DNA of 6,220 nucleotides. Source: Actinomycetes bacterium (GTDB taxonomy: Bacteria > Actinomycetota > Acidimicrobiia > Acidimicrobiales > Microtrichaceae). Made by a program: the position numbers and the translations under genes. Below, in pieces: positions 6,023 through 6,220 of the stretch. Every line of letters begins with the position of its first letter. Positions within the stretch are counted from its first letter, which is position 1. Below the pieces are notes generated by a model. That model saw nothing but the letters and a program-made list of their open reading frames with translations. It was not told the DNA's origin and did not search any database. The stretch covers positions 1 through 6,220 of the forward strand of contig JAFAFN010000220.1 in NCBI GenBank assembly GCA_023423475.1, written 5' to 3'.

Positions 6023-6220
6023 TCAGGCCAGCTCGACGAGCTCGAGCATCGAGTCGTCGAAGTGATCGATCCGACCCTCGGGCATGGTGAGCGCCCGGTC
6101 GGGACGCAGCGCACGCACGAACTCCGGATCGTGGCTGACCAGGATGATCGTGCCGGGCCAACGGCTGAACGCGTCGCCCACCGCCGTGCGTGATGCCGGG
6201 TCGAGGTTGTTGGTCGGCTC
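6023..6220 (-). CDS. ABC-F family ATPase, C-terminal end (5' part beyond window)
   Basis: ABC-F proteins are soluble twin-ATPase factors acting on the ribosome, in translation or in antibiotic target protection, rather than membrane transporters. Only the last 65 residues are visible, read on the minus strand from base 6220 to the TGA at 6025-6023. They begin within Walker B: EPTNNLDPASR (1-11) gives the catalytic glutamate and D-loop in the EPTN-LD form typical of ABC-F, and TIILVSHDPEFVRAL (24-38) gives the H-loop histidine. The tail (GRIDHFDDSMLELVELA) ends shortly after the second ATPase domain, so no long C-terminal extension is present. Subtype cannot be decided from this piece, and an ABC transporter ATPase is a less likely alternative. 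It is convergent with the DUF952 gene, with 18 bases between the stops. Confidence 0.88.
   Translation of the reverse strand, partial: EPTNNLDPASRTAVGDAFSRWPGTIILVSHDPEFVRALRPDRALTMPEGRIDHFDDSMLELVELA

Noticed and set aside
6001..6026. Repeated ACCTGGGT (6005-6012 and 6016-6023) and a weak stem CTGA/TCAG between the convergent genes
   Set aside because: The stem has only 4+2+2 pairs broken by mismatches, and part of the repeat lies in coding sequence; a bidirectional terminator is possible but not supported.

Overview
The window is very GC-rich with strong G/C preference at third codon positions. It encodes a bacterial NHEJ Ku, a type III glutamine synthetase and a class I-like PPK2. Together these suggest a high-GC actinobacterium. 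The class Acidimicrobiia (Ilumatobacter-like) is a reasonable guess, but it rests on gene content and composition rather than on a phylogenetic marker. The window is densely coding: six genes run left to right and one partial gene enters from the right on the opposite strand. No gap exceeds 135 bases. I saw no mobile element, tRNA, rRNA or CRISPR array.

Layout: (1) 1-599, the C-terminal two thirds of the DNA end-joining protein Ku. (2) 605-1567, only 5 bases after the Ku stop, a 320-residue protein whose C-terminal third carries the hallmarks of a diadenylate cyclase (DAC/DisA_N) domain behind an uncharacterised N-terminal region. (3) 1568-1701, a 134-base leader with a good ribosome binding site, a hairpin and a GlnR-box-like string, leading into (4) 1702-3879, glutamine synthetase type III (GlnN, 725 aa). 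(5) 3880-3981, a gap holding two back-to-back hairpins, probably a terminator region. (6) 3982-4803, polyphosphate kinase 2 (273 aa). (7) 4809-5624, a YgiD/LigB-type extradiol dioxygenase. (8) 5621-6004, a DUF952 protein that overlaps the previous gene by ATGA. (9) 6023-6220 on the minus strand, the C-terminal end of an ABC-F ATPase, convergent with the DUF952 gene.

Three likely transcription units emerge from spacing: Ku plus cyclase-like gene, glnN alone, and ppk2-ygiD-DUF952. The most interesting point is the tight pairing of a Ku gene with a putative c-di-AMP synthase. DisA, a different DAC protein, ties c-di-AMP synthesis to DNA integrity, so a Ku-linked cyclase could be a parallel link between break repair and second-messenger signalling. 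This is inference from gene order; the catalytic motif of the cyclase is also slightly non-canonical (RHT where RHR is usual). The glutamine synthetase (ATP-consuming nitrogen assimilation) and PPK2 (polyphosphate-driven nucleotide phosphorylation) are metabolically compatible neighbours, but the hairpins between them suggest separate transcripts.
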